From Photobacterium marinum (GTDB lineage Bacteria > Pseudomonadota > Gammaproteobacteria > Enterobacterales > Vibrionaceae): a stretch of DNA of 64,000 nt. How positions within the stretch are numbered: position 1 is the stretch's first letter; each line of letters begins with the position of its first letter. The notes under the pieces are model-generated. The model saw nothing but the letters and a program-made list of their open reading frames with translations, ran no database searches and was not told the origin of the DNA. Positions 36,279 through 45,363 of this stretch are shown piece after piece. The translations under genes and the position numbers were made by a program. The stretch is from contig NZ_AMZO01000001.1 in NCBI RefSeq assembly GCF_000331515.1, forward strand, positions 124,001-188,000, written 5' to 3'.

Positions 36279-36494
36279 TGAATGCTCGGGTGTCTGTATT
36301 GCAATTAACGCAGTGTGTCATTAAATAAGCGAAAATGCCATTAAATGCACAATCATTCAGAAAGCTAATTGATGTGGCTCACTGTTTATGAATAGCTATT
36401 AAAGTTAATAGCGTCCTGAAAACTGATTTACTAAAATCTGACATTTTTATGCAGGCAATAAAGTCAGAAATTCGTCACTAAACAGGCTCGATTT

Positions 36495-36854
36495 TTAGCT
36501 GAAGCGTTGCTCCAGATAGCGGATGATATCGTCAGATTCATACATCCATTCAATGTCACCATTCTTATTTTCTATGCGTAGACATGGCACTTTCCGCTTG
36601 CCGCCGCCATTGATCAGCTCTTGTTCCCACTGCGATTGTTTTGCATCCCTTGTTTTCAGCGGAAGATTAAGACGCTTTGCAGCTCGGCGAACTTTGACAC
36701 AGAAGGGGCAGGCATCAAATTGGTAAAGCTGAAGTTGACGCATGGCTTCGTCTATCTTTTTTTGCTCTTCATCGTTACGTGTCAGTGACTTTGGTGAAAA
36801 TACACAGTTGAGCAGCAGAATAACTCGCCCGAGAACCCATCGAATAACTTTCAT
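36495..36854 (-). CDS. Glutaredoxin/GST-N domain protein
   Basis: 119 residues from ATG 36854 (a longer frame exists). A short hydrophobic N-terminal segment (VIRWVLGRVILLLNCVF) may anchor it in the membrane. The thioredoxin-fold domain starts LQLYQFDACPFCVKVRRAAKRLNLP, with a CPFC redox motif, and continues with the glutathione-binding VPCLRIE and ESDDIIRYLEQ. Likely a glutathione-dependent thiol-disulphide protein. Confidence 0.85.
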   Translation of the reverse strand: MKVIRWVLGRVILLLNCVFSPKSLTRNDEEQKKIDEAMRQLQLYQFDACPFCVKVRRAAKRLNLPLKTRDAKQSQWEQELINGGGKRKVPCLRIENKNGDIEWMYESDDIIRYLEQRFS

Positions 36855-37055
36855 TGAAGACTTGTCCCTATCGTTATTATTTAGATATGAGATTGTATTA
36901 CAGCTGCTGAAAATTAATAACCACAAAGTAAAAGAGGAGAAGGGCAAACCAGTTCACTTATTCAATAAATATCATAATCATTGGGTATAAATTTAGGCGG
37001 GCTTTATTATTATAAAGCCGCGATAAATTCACCTAAGGAATACAAGGAGGAAATA

Positions 37056-38269
37056 CAGAGCATATTGGTATGTGATGATTCGCCAATTGTGCATCGGGCT
37101 GTATCCGGAGTTTTATCCGGGCAGGAAGGCGTCATGCTTTTTTTTGCGGAGAATGGCGAAGAAGCGCTAGCGTGCCTGCAACACCATGATATTGATCTTA
37201 TGTTTCTTGATTTAATCATGCCCGTTATGGATGGCTTTGAAGTCCTTAAGTTTTTGCTTGTGACAAAGCATGAAATGAGGGTTGTTGTTTTATCGGCTGA
37301 TGTACAAAAGCAGGTTATGGACAACATTGATGCAGGTGTTGTGATTATCGATAAGAATTATACCGTTTATGCTTGGAATGTATTTATGGGGGCATACAGT
37401 GGTATCGGCTCGGATCAGGTTCTTCGGAAGAACTTATTTGAGGTTGTAGAAGATCTGCCAGTTGAATAGCTTAAGAACAAAATAGCGTCGACAATTAAGC
37501 TCAGAATGCGTTCTTTCAGATGCTGGGAGGACAGACCTAGAATTTTTAATTTTTCAAATTTCAGTTCGGTTACCGGTGGCTCATCGTTTATGTACCAGAA
37601 TATGATGCTGACACTATTGAAGTCCCTTGATGGTAAGATCTCCCATATCTGCCTGACAATAACGGATGTAGCGGACATAGCACGAAATAAAACCCATCTG
37701 CGTGAACCTAATGCGCAGCTAACTCACCTGAGTATGACTGATCGTCTAACACAGTTATACAACCGTGGACAATGGGAAGTTTGTCTTGCCGAGGAATTTG
37801 AGAGTTGGCAGTAAACCGGTTTACCGTCGACTCTGATCATGTTGGATATCGATCATTTTAAAAAAGTGAATGATACCTTCGGGCATATCATTGGTGATGC
37901 TGTCATTCGCACTGTGTCGAGTTTACTGCGAGGAAGCAAACGTCAGAGTGATATAGCAGGGAGGTATGGCGGAGAAGAGCTTGGGGTGATTTTACCGGGC
38001 ACAACGGCTGAGCATGGGCTTTACTTTACAGAAAGGTTACGCAACAGGGTAGAAGAAGCCACGGTTTCTGTGGATGTCAGGAATATCAGGGTCACAATTA
38101 GCTTTGGTGTTTGTGAGTGGGCTCCATGGATGAAAAACTACGAACAGTGGTTGTCACTCTCTGATTCTGCGTTGTACAGCTCCAAAAAAATGGTCGTAAT
38201 CAAACCACCATTTATTTGCGTGAGGAATGTAGGAATGAGAATTCGTTTTTGAAAACTGTCAATATTTAA
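37056..38269 (+). pseudogene. Decayed response-regulator/PAS/GGDEF diguanylate cyclase
   Basis: One reading frame covers a receiver start (SILVCDDSPIVHRAVSGVL, MFLDLIMPVMDGFEV), a PAS part (DNIDAGVVIIDKNYTVYAWN) and a GGDEF domain (LDIDHFKKVNDTFGH, RYGGEELGVILPG). It is interrupted by in-frame stops TAG (37467-37469) and TAA (37812-37814). An apparent internal deletion joins the middle of the receiver (VVVLSADVQKQ) straight to the PAS. One A seems lost from the A-run 38184-38190, shifting the frame at SALYSSK. A good ribosome binding site (AAGGAGG, 37044-37050) precedes a CAG codon where a start is expected. Intact homologues make c-di-GMP; this copy cannot encode a full protein. Confidence 0.9.
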
Positions 38270-38297
38270 CAGCAACTTGCATGTGACAGTTTTTTTA
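38253..38297 (+). terminator. Terminator of the diguanylate cyclase pseudogene
   Basis: Stem aaactgtca (38253-38261) / tgacagttt (38284-38292), with a long loop, followed by a T tract. It remains in place after the decayed gene. Confidence 0.6.
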
Positions 38298-38395
38298 TCA
38301 TTTTGATCAAGAGCAAGAACATCGGTTTAGAGTATTGTAATTCCGCTCATTCTTCTTAGAATTGAAACAAACTATTACTAACCCAAAGAATTTTT

Positions 38396-38743
38396 ATGGT
38401 TGTTGAGTCTGAAGGCTATCATGCGTTGATAGAATATTTCACTGAGCATCTGTCTCTGTTTGAGAATGCGAGTACAGATGGCGGGAGTGAAACAGTGGAA
38501 GATGTTGTTACTGATATGATAGCAACCAATCTGATGGCTGTTTTTACACAGAACCCTGATCTGGATGCGGATTTTCGCTTTAAGTTGATGCAGGAAGCTG
38601 ATGCTGTGGTTGAAGACCTCTCCGAGGTTCTTGCCGGAGCATGGCATCGTTGCCCGACAAATGAGCAGATTGCGTTCCTTGAAGATTATATTGGGCTGGT
38701 TAAGAACTTGTTTGACAGTGCAATTAGTGGTCAGAGCGTTTGA
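38396..38743 (+). CDS. DUF3802 family protein
   Basis: 115 residues, acidic, mostly helical, without signal peptide. The family is restricted to Vibrionaceae and relatives. MVVESEGYHALIEYFTEHLSLFE at the N-terminus and ESDSE-free, Glu-rich helices are typical, with no catalytic motif. Function unknown. Single gene with terminator downstream. Confidence 0.75.
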   Translation: MVVESEGYHALIEYFTEHLSLFENASTDGGSETVEDVVTDMIATNLMAVFTQNPDLDADFRFKLMQEADAVVEDLSEVLAGAWHRCPTNEQIAFLEDYIGLVKNLFDSAISGQSV

Positions 38744-38775
38744 TCGCCTGACGACAGATTGATTCGAGTATGATT

Positions 38776-38801
38776 AAAGGCAGCCTACAGGCTGCTTTTT
38801 T
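38776..38801 (+). terminator. Terminator of DUF3802 gene
   Basis: Stem gcagcc (38780-38785) / ggctgc (38790-38795) with loop TACA, followed by T6. Confidence 0.85.
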
Positions 38802-38901
38802 GATGCGTAGCATAAGGCCATATAACCTGTCGAATGATAATGCTCAGGCCTTGAGAGAGCTTGTCAGGTTCGCGAGAATAGTGGTTTTTTGTAACCGATA
38901 T

Positions 38902-38937
38902 AAAAACACCCCGCTACAAAGCGGGGTGTTTGTTTTT
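38902..38937. terminator. Bidirectional terminator at the 3' end of the alanine symporter gene
   Basis: Perfect 11-bp stem (aaacaccccgc / gcggggtgttt) with loop TACAAA and T-rich flanks in both directions. Mainly serves the leftward symporter gene ending at 38968. Confidence 0.88.
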
Positions 38938-38967
38938 CATAGCTAGAGTTTTAGTGAGTCAGCTGTG

Positions 38968-40452
38968 TTATTTGCTGATCGCAATAGGGTCTGTACCTTC
39001 CGGATGCCATGCACCGTCCAGTTCGTCCAGCTCTGGGAATTTAGAACGGTCAAACTCAGGCGTTTTACCGGCTTTAAGCTGAGTTTCATAGTCCTTGATA
39101 ACTTTGATTGCCAGTTTAGACAGCATTACAAGAGCGATGATGTTAACCAAAGCCATCAGACCCATTGATGCGTCTGCAAGGTTCCATACAACAGGCAGAG
39201 AAGCTACAGAGCCAAACATAACCATTGCCAGAACAATCAGACGGAAAACAAACAGGCCTTTCTTGGTGTTGCCGTTCAGGAACATGATGTTCGTTTCAGC
39301 GTAAGTGTAGTTTGCGATAATGGAGGAGAAGCAGAACAACAGGATAGCCGCAGCCATGAAGTAAGTTGTCCAGCCACCCAGTTCACTAGTCAGAGCCTGC
39401 TGTAACAGTCCAATACCGGAAGCCGCGTCAGGCTGATCCATTACGCCTGAAAGCATAATCATTGCGGCTGATGCTGTACAGATAACCAAAGTATCAGCAA
39501 AAACGCCCAGCATTTGAACAAAGCCCTGTGAAGCAGGGTGGTTAGGGTTTGGCGTTGCACTTGCTGCTACGTTAGCGGCAGAACCCATACCGGCTTCGTT
39601 CGAGAACAGACCACGAGCAATACCACTTTGCATCGCCTGCGAGATTGTGTAAGCAACACCACCGGCAGCAGCTTCCTGCCAGCCGAAAGCACTCTTAACA
39701 ATCAGAGCGATTGCTGCAGGCAGCTCAGAAATGTTCATTACTACGATCACAAGAGCAATTGCCAGGTAGCCAACAGCCATTACAGGGACGATACGCGCAG
39801 AAGCTGATGCTACCTTACGCAGGCCACCCATGATGAAGAATGCTGAAGTGGCTACAATCAGCACACCCATGAAGGTTTCATCAATACCGAAAGAGTGGTT
39901 CAGTGCGTCAGTAATGGTATTTGCTTGAACAGCATTGAATACCAGGCCGAATGCAATGATCAGGCACACAGAGAATAGTGTACCCATCCAGCGCATACCT
40001 AGGCCTTTTTCCATATAGTAAGCTGGTCCACCACGGTACTGGCCATCAACATCTTTGGTTTTATAGATCTGAGCCAGCGTAGATTCAATGAAAGCAGTCG
40101 ACATACCGAAGACAGCAATAACCCACATCCAGAAGATAGCACCAGGGCCACCAACACTTAGTGCAACCGCAACACCGGCCATGTTACCTGTGCCGACACG
40201 GGCTGCCATAGAGGTACAGAATACCTGATAAGAACTGATACCGTTGTCTACATCTGTACCACTTTTAAGTACAGTGACAGCGTGTTTGAATTGGCGGATT
40301 TGAATGAAGCCGAGACGTAAAGTGAAGTAAACACCTACTGCAACGAGCAGGTAAACAAGCAGTTGGCCCCAAAGCAAACCATTAACGGCGCCGATGGCAG
40401 ACATAAGTCCGTCATTCAGCGATGTTAGCCAAGTTTCGTTTGATACACTCAT
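38968..40452 (-). CDS. Sodium:alanine/glycine symporter (AGCS family)
   Basis: 494 residues, about 11 membrane segments, inner membrane. Family signatures include GLFSNEAGMGSAANVAA (Na+/substrate site region), VGTGNMAGVAVALSVGGPGAIFWMWV and YRGGPAYYMEKGLG. Takes up alanine and/or glycine with Na+. Adjacent to no amino-acid enzyme; the long upstream region (40453 onward) holds its promoter. Confidence 0.93.
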   Translation of the reverse strand: MSVSNETWLTSLNDGLMSAIGAVNGLLWGQLLVYLLVAVGVYFTLRLGFIQIRQFKHAVTVLKSGTDVDNGISSYQVFCTSMAARVGTGNMAGVAVALSVGGPGAIFWMWVIAVFGMSTAFIESTLAQIYKTKDVDGQYRGGPAYYMEKGLGMRWMGTLFSVCLIIAFGLVFNAVQANTITDALNHSFGIDETFMGVLIVATSAFFIMGGLRKVASASARIVPVMAVGYLAIALVIVVMNISELPAAIALIVKSAFGWQEAAAGGVAYTISQAMQSGIARGLFSNEAGMGSAANVAASATPNPNHPASQGFVQMLGVFADTLVICTASAAMIMLSGVMDQPDAASGIGLLQQALTSELGGWTTYFMAAAILLFCFSSIIANYTYAETNIMFLNGNTKKGLFVFRLIVLAMVMFGSVASLPVVWNLADASMGLMALVNIIALVMLSKLAIKVIKDYETQLKAGKTPEFDRSKFPELDELDGAWHPEGTDPIAISK

Positions 40453-41459
40453 ACAATTTTCCTGTAAATGAAGCTCAGCCAGTTCACTCTTAATTAAGAG
40501 AACCTGACTGAGAGAACCGGAACGTCCGTTTATGTGACAGTTCGTAAGATGATTCTTGTATTGTTATTTTTGAAAGAATGAATGAACCGCTATCAGATAC
40601 TGGTTGCATTCACATTTGTGAAACATAGAATCAGATGCTTCGTCTATCTAAGGCGTTGAAAGTTAGCACGAAATCTCAATAACCCAGCGTGATCAAGATC
40701 ACATTAATGCTATGGAATTTTTGCAATAAATGTAATGGGTATTTTGCCCTGTAAAATTTTACCTTTTATATCAGTATTTTAATGTGTCGCCTGCTGTTGG
40801 GTTTATTTAATGTTGAGAACACTGTTCATTTAATAAAAATCAGTGATTTAACCTGGTTTTCACGTAAATTAACAAAAATTAAACTAGTGAATTGGTGTTT
40901 TTTATTCACATGGAATTATCATGTGATTGTTATTTGAACACTTTATCGCTTAGTGAGAACCAGAAGTGGTGATGATTTACTACATTAGCAATATGTATTG
41001 CGAATGGTCACTGGCAACGAAATAAAGTTATTCACAATATTCTCGCCATTCTAGATTGTGGAATGGTGGCGGAGCTTTTAGGAACATTATTATAAAATGC
41101 TTCAATCAGCTTACAGAGCTAAAATAAACTAATGCCTGTACATATATGCCCACAAATACAGATTTAAACATTTCTTCTGACACGAAAAAATCATCAGATT
41201 GCCTACAACTAGCGTTGGTAAGAAACAGCATAATTAAAAACGTCTGTATCTTATTTGACTTAATACTGGCTCAACTAATCTCATGTGTTATGAAACAGAA
41301 TGTTAGAACCTGTGTGAACATTATAGGTGTTAAATGTGAGGAGGGATTTGGCACTATCGAATACATATATGAATGTGCCGTATTTTGTTTCATTTATATC
41401 AAACGCTGAAGAAGTGGAGCGGGGCATGTCAGTGATAGATGCTAAAAATAAAGGCCTTA
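40453..41459. other. Long AT-rich intergenic region upstream of the alanine symporter
   Basis: About 1 kb with no convincing gene. The frame at 41146-41409 lacks a ribosome binding site and recognisable features and partly reads into the tRNA neighbourhood. Presumably contains the symporter promoter. Confidence 0.5.
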
Positions 41460-41551
41460 TGGTCGGACATACTGGATTCGAACCAGCGACCCCTACTCCC
41501 CCAGAGTAGTGCGCTACCAGGCTGCGCTAATGTCCGCCATAAGGCCTTTTA
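41449..41551 (-). repeat. Inverted repeat flanking tRNA-Pro, extending the acceptor stem
   Basis: aaaggccttatgg before and ccataaggccttt after the tRNA body (plus-strand view) are complementary over 13 bases, so in the precursor the 5' leader can pair with the CCA end plus trailer. The minus-strand trailer then runs into TTTATTTTT, giving a terminator-like structure built around the tRNA. Confidence 0.75.
41460..41536 (-). tRNA. tRNA-Pro (anticodon GGG)
   Basis: 77 nt on the minus strand with encoded CCA. The acceptor stem CGGACAT/ATGTCCG, D arm GCGCAGCCTGGTAGCGC, anticodon stem CTACT/AGTAG with loop CTGGGGG (anticodon GGG), and T arm with TTCGAAT are all intact. The unpaired C1-type start and A73 fit bacterial tRNA-Pro. 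Confidence 0.95.
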
Positions 41552-42420
41552 TAACTAAGTTGTTGACAGGAAAAGGTTAACAGCAATATTAAACTCACGC
41601 AAAAACAAAGTTTTAACTGCGTGGCATGAATCACAAAAGGCCTCTGACGTTATTAATTATTATCGCAGAGAGTGTTCAAAGAGTGGCATGCATCTTAGTA
41701 GATGGCTGTACTACTTGGAGACAAAGGGAGAGGAAATGAGTATTTTATTGATCATAAAATTAATCAAATCTGATTTATTGTGTGAATTATATGCCCGATT
41801 TAATTATTCACCGGATAGCAAAAATAGTTTCTATTAGTGGTGAAGCTAATGGTTGTGCCAGGGATCGCCGATTTCACAGGTAAGGGAATGTAAGTGATAG
41901 TGATACATTAAAGCTTTGGTGGTTAATTTAACAAATTAGTAAAGCTTTGCACTTTCGGCATATTGAGATCGATGTCTTGAAATTCATAGTGGCATGACTA
42001 AAAAGTGTGAATTTTTGCCATGTTGACTGTTGCCAATCTGTTTCATTTGAACCAAAATGTTTACAACAAGTCTGAATAGTGTCTTAACAAACACAATTTT
42101 GCTTGTGTAATTGATGAAATTCACTAAATATGAGTTCACAAGATAGTCGTCTAGAGGTATTATCGGCGCGTTAGGCAGTCTGGTGGCGTAGTAGTCACAA
42201 TATTCCATTATAATTAGAGTGTGAGCAGAAATCATTTCAGTCTAATGTTAATTGACAGACCGTCATCAGCTTCGAGTTCTTATTGAGGCTGTCTTTATTT
42301 CTAAGCTGAACGTAACGCTTCAAATGCGTGGCTCTTGCTTCAAGGCCATTTAATAAAAATCATTAACCTTGTATTGCTTTGGCAATCACACGCCGGTTTA
42401 TGATTCAAGAGGTATATTTC
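41552..42420. other. Intergenic region between tRNA-Pro and the 100-residue protein gene
   Basis: About 870 bp, AT-rich, with no supported ORF. The minus-strand frame at 41984-42235 looks random. Should contain the tRNA promoter (right of 41536) and the promoter of the gene at 42421. Confidence 0.45.
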
Positions 42421-42723
42421 ATGGATACTTTTGCTGCGGCAGAAAAAGCTCTGACTGCAATGTTGAAAAATGTTGATGCAACTACTGGTACGATTAAAGA
42501 AGAACGTGCTGATTATCGTAAAATGCTAATTGATTTCGCTGATGAAGTCCCAGGCCGACAAAAGGCTGTTATCAAGCGTATTCCACTACAGAAAATCAAT
42601 GATTTGATTGCTGTTCTTTATGAATTTAAAGATGAAGCACGCCAGGTTCGTATGACTGAAATTCTGGCTATGATGGAAAAAGATGGTGTTCACCCAGAAG
42701 ACCTAGTTGATAACGAAGAGTAA
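42421..42723 (+). CDS. Conserved-looking 100-residue protein, unknown function
   Basis: Starts at ATG 42421 with AAGAGG upstream (an in-frame upstream start at 42379 is less likely). 100 residues, soluble, rich in charged residues and probably all-helical (MDTFAAAEKALTAMLKNVDA through HPEDLVDNEE). The size and alternating basic/acidic helices resemble small nucleoid-associated or regulatory proteins, but I do not recognise the family. Isolated within about 3 kb of mostly non-coding DNA, which suggests complex regulation or high expression. Confidence 0.75.
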   Translation: MDTFAAAEKALTAMLKNVDATTGTIKEERADYRKMLIDFADEVPGRQKAVIKRIPLQKINDLIAVLYEFKDEARQVRMTEILAMMEKDGVHPEDLVDNEE

Positions 42724-43302
42724 TGACATAACTAATATAGTTGTTATTACGCCTGATGCATAAATTTCATGTTATGCCAGGTAGGAGCTGTGTTTCTTTT
42801 AGGCACTGACTTCTAAGCTTCATTCGAGAGAACTTCTTTTTCTATATGTTGCTCTAACGGCAATAGGACTTATATTTCTTTTATACTTGAGCTGACGCAA
42901 CGTAAATAGACCATATAGCATTCATAACAGAACATCATCAAAGGTTCTGAGGTTGTATGTACCTGATGTATATTTCTTTGAAGATCGCTTACAGGTAGCA
43001 AGGCTTTAATCCTGGATGTGTGCTGTTTTCATCACTTTTTGGTTATAAACGATCACTGAGTTTAATAGCTACAGTGAGCTTTGGTATGTTGATAGAGGTA
43101 TAATCCTTCAATATTTCCCTTCCGATTTGGTAACCCTTTGATTAGCCAATCTCTATGAAATTTCAGCATAAGGCGCTGATCATGATCAGCCCTTATTAAT
43201 TCTGCTTCTCTTTGTTACTATCCCTTTAGCGTGATAGCCAGATGATTTCGTTCTGAAGACATTAGTTTGGTATCAGATATATTAAGAATAGAGAAACAAC
43301 TT
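42724..43302. other. Intergenic region before the ABC-2 exporter genes
   Basis: About 580 bp with no supported gene. An imperfect hairpin (cctg..gcataa / ttatgc..cagg, 42752-42781) lacks a following T tract. Confidence 0.45.
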
Positions 43303-44160
43303 GTGGAATTATTGATAAAAGCCGATCGGCTCGGTAAGACGCATCGACGTGATGAAGTGTTGTCGAGTGTCAGTTTTGAGTTAAGTACAGGACAGGTACT
43401 GGGTTTGCTGGGACATAATGGCGCTGGTAAATCGACTTTAATAAAGTCTATTCTTGGCGCACAGCGTTTTGATGGTGAGTTATCTGTATTTGGTTTTCAT
43501 CCTGATAAAGATCGCGTAAAGGTCATGAGAGATCTGGCTTGTATTTCTGATGTCGCAGTTTTGCCGGGTTGGATGAAGGTTGAGCAGTTAATTAAATACA
43601 TGTCAGGCGTTCACCCTTCATTTGATCGACAAAAAGCGTATCGATTGCTTGAAGAAACAGATATCCGTCCCGGGAAATGTGTTCATCAGCTGTCAAAAGG
43701 GATGAAGATGCAGCTACACCTAGCGTTGGTGATGGCTACTGATGTACGAGTGTTGATCCTTGATGAGCCAACACTCGGGCTAGATTTAATGTATCGCGAG
43801 AAGTTTTACCAGGGTTTAATGTCTTGGTTCAGAAAAGGAGAGCGAGCTCTTATCATTGCAAGTCATGAGGTTGCTGAAATTGAACATATGCTTACCGATA
43901 TTCTGGTATTAAAAAAGGGAAAAACGGTATTACAAGGCAGCATTGCGGAATTAAAAAATCGCTTTTCAACTTTATGTACTACATCAGATAACTTGAATGA
44001 AGCTATGGCGTTGAAACCTGTGTATCACAGAGCGCAAAATAAAGATCATATTCTATTGTTCGAAGATGTAATTGAAGAACAACTCCACCCTTTAGGGCAG
44101 GTTGTCCACACAGGATTGTCAGATATTTTTATTGCAAAGCAGTTGGAGGTTGGAGAATGA
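43303..44160 (+). CDS. ABC transporter ATP-binding protein (ABC-2 type exporter)
   Basis: About 285 residues from GTG 43303; an upstream in-frame TTG at 43267 is also possible and neither has a strong ribosome binding site. Walker A GHNGAGKST, signature LSKGMKMQLHLALVM, Walker B LILDEPTLGLD and switch His in IIASHEVAE. The pattern (DLACISDVAVLPGWMKVEQLIKYM) is of the CcmA/YtrB-like drug or peptide export group. The stop overlaps the permease start (ATGA). Substrate unknown. Confidence 0.9.
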   Translation: MELLIKADRLGKTHRRDEVLSSVSFELSTGQVLGLLGHNGAGKSTLIKSILGAQRFDGELSVFGFHPDKDRVKVMRDLACISDVAVLPGWMKVEQLIKYMSGVHPSFDRQKAYRLLEETDIRPGKCVHQLSKGMKMQLHLALVMATDVRVLILDEPTLGLDLMYREKFYQGLMSWFRKGERALIIASHEVAEIEHMLTDILVLKKGKTVLQGSIAELKNRFSTLCTTSDNLNEAMALKPVYHRAQNKDHILLFEDVIEEQLHPLGQVVHTGLSDIFIAKQLEVGE

Positions 44161-44999
44161 ATACTTTGCTGACATTGCTTAAAAAAGAGCTGGCAGAGCA
44201 TCGTATAGTGCTTCGGTTGCCGTTGATTATTGCATTATTTGCAGTCTTTAATTTTGTGCTGGTGGTTAGCAGTAACAATTTCAGCTTTTCTTTTCATTCG
44301 TCCGGATTAGGTGATTTTGGTATTGATTCTGTCTCAACGGTATTTGCCGGGATGATAGGAAAGCTCAATGAGATGATCTCAGGATTAATCTTTCTTGTTC
44401 TTTTTATGGTGTATGTGCCGAAGACATTACGTAAGGAGCGCCAGGAAGGTAGCCTGATGTTCTGGCGTTCTATGCCGGTTTCAGATTACATGGCGATTGG
44501 AGCTAAATTGATTTTTGCTCTGGTAGTTATTCCTTTGATTACGTCGTTATTACTATTAGTTTCTGATGTTATTGTCTGGGTGTTGACGCATTGGCTGTTG
44601 ACAGAACAGGTGAGTGCGAGTTTTTCAATTACTCTACCGGCTATGGCGTGGCACTGGAGCAGTTTTGTCGGGCGTCTCGCTGTTATCAGCCTTTCTTTGT
44701 TACCGATTGCCTGTGTGTTACTTGTGCTGTCTCAGTTGACAAATCATCCACTAATCACTGCGATAGTTGCGGTACTGGCTGTTAAGCTGACTACTTATAT
44801 CGTTTTTGCCAGCTCGGTAATCGGAGATTTTATTACTGGTGTTTACTCGTTGCCGTTAATGATTCTGAAAAGTGATTCACCGTTGGTTGCGTATCTAAGT
44901 TTAGGCGGGCTTGCTCAGGCTGGGCTTATCTTTATGAGTGGCGGTATGTTTTATATGTGTTGCAGACTAAGAGCTGCCGGTGATTTTCTTCATGAGTAA
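44157..44999 (+). CDS. ABC-2 type transporter permease
   Basis: 280 residues with about six membrane segments, N-terminus MNTLLTLLKKELAEHRIVLRLPLI as usual for ABC-2 permeases. A motif RKERQEGSLMFWRSMPVSDYMAIGAKL follows the second helix. Works as the membrane partner of the ATPase encoded just upstream, with which it overlaps by 4 bp. Exported substrate unknown. Confidence 0.88.
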   Translation: MNTLLTLLKKELAEHRIVLRLPLIIALFAVFNFVLVVSSNNFSFSFHSSGLGDFGIDSVSTVFAGMIGKLNEMISGLIFLVLFMVYVPKTLRKERQEGSLMFWRSMPVSDYMAIGAKLIFALVVIPLITSLLLLVSDVIVWVLTHWLLTEQVSASFSITLPAMAWHWSSFVGRLAVISLSLLPIACVLLVLSQLTNHPLITAIVAVLAVKLTTYIVFASSVIGDFITGVYSLPLMILKSDSPLVAYLSLGGLAQAGLIFMSGGMFYMCCRLRAAGDFLHE

Positions 45000-45005
45000 C
45001 CTGTA

Positions 45006-45038
45006 AAAACGGAGAGCATTTGCTCTCCGTTTTGTTAT
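45006..45038. terminator. Bidirectional terminator after the ABC permease
   Basis: 12-bp stem (aaaacggagagc / gctctccgtttt) with a short loop. T runs on both strands suit the converging permease and HTH genes. Confidence 0.88.
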
Positions 45039-45057
45039 TTGTGAGTGCTGTATTGAA

Positions 45058-45261
45058 TTAAGCAGCAACGACAGTTTTAAGGTATTCAACTTCGTTTTTG
45101 TACTTTCGTACGTTACGAGAGAGAGTACCTTTTGGTACCTCAAAACGCTTCTCAGCTTCATAGCTGGATAAGCCCTCAAAGACCACTGCCTCAACAGCAA
45201 CGCGCTGTTTTTCGGATTTGAAAATACGCTGAGCGATTATCTGATATTGGGAACGGTTCAT
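45058..45261 (-). CDS. Small TrfB/KorA-like HTH DNA-binding protein
   Basis: 67 residues from ATG 45261 (a longer frame exists but its extension is atypical). MNRSQYQIIAQRIFKSEKQ is followed by a clear helix-turn-helix (AVVFEGLSSYEAEKRFEVPKGTLSRNVRKYK). This resembles the HTH of the plasmid repressor TrfB/KorA, here as a chromosomal gene. Probably a transcriptional repressor; targets unknown. Lies just downstream of the Hsp70 operon on the same strand but about 100 bp away. Confidence 0.7.
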   Translation of the reverse strand: MNRSQYQIIAQRIFKSEKQRVAVEAVVFEGLSSYEAEKRFEVPKGTLSRNVRKYKNEVEYLKTVVAA

Positions 45262-45363
45262 GCTAATACTCACTAAACACATAAAAATCCCTGCAAGAAT
45301 ATCGGCGCAAGGAATACACGAAATTTTATGCTTTGAGATTAACACCCGAACCCTAACAGAACC

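Noticed and set aside
36370-36382. TGATGTGGCTCAC, also present at 32145-32157
   Set aside because: A 13-base match between two sites is expected by chance in a window this size; only the second (32144) shows the full GTGA-N6-TCAC palindrome.
41146-41409. 87-codon frame left of tRNA-Pro
   Set aside because: No ribosome binding site, atypical composition, no family resemblance.
41984-42235. 83-codon minus-strand frame right of tRNA-Pro
   Set aside because: Composition and lack of start signals look random.
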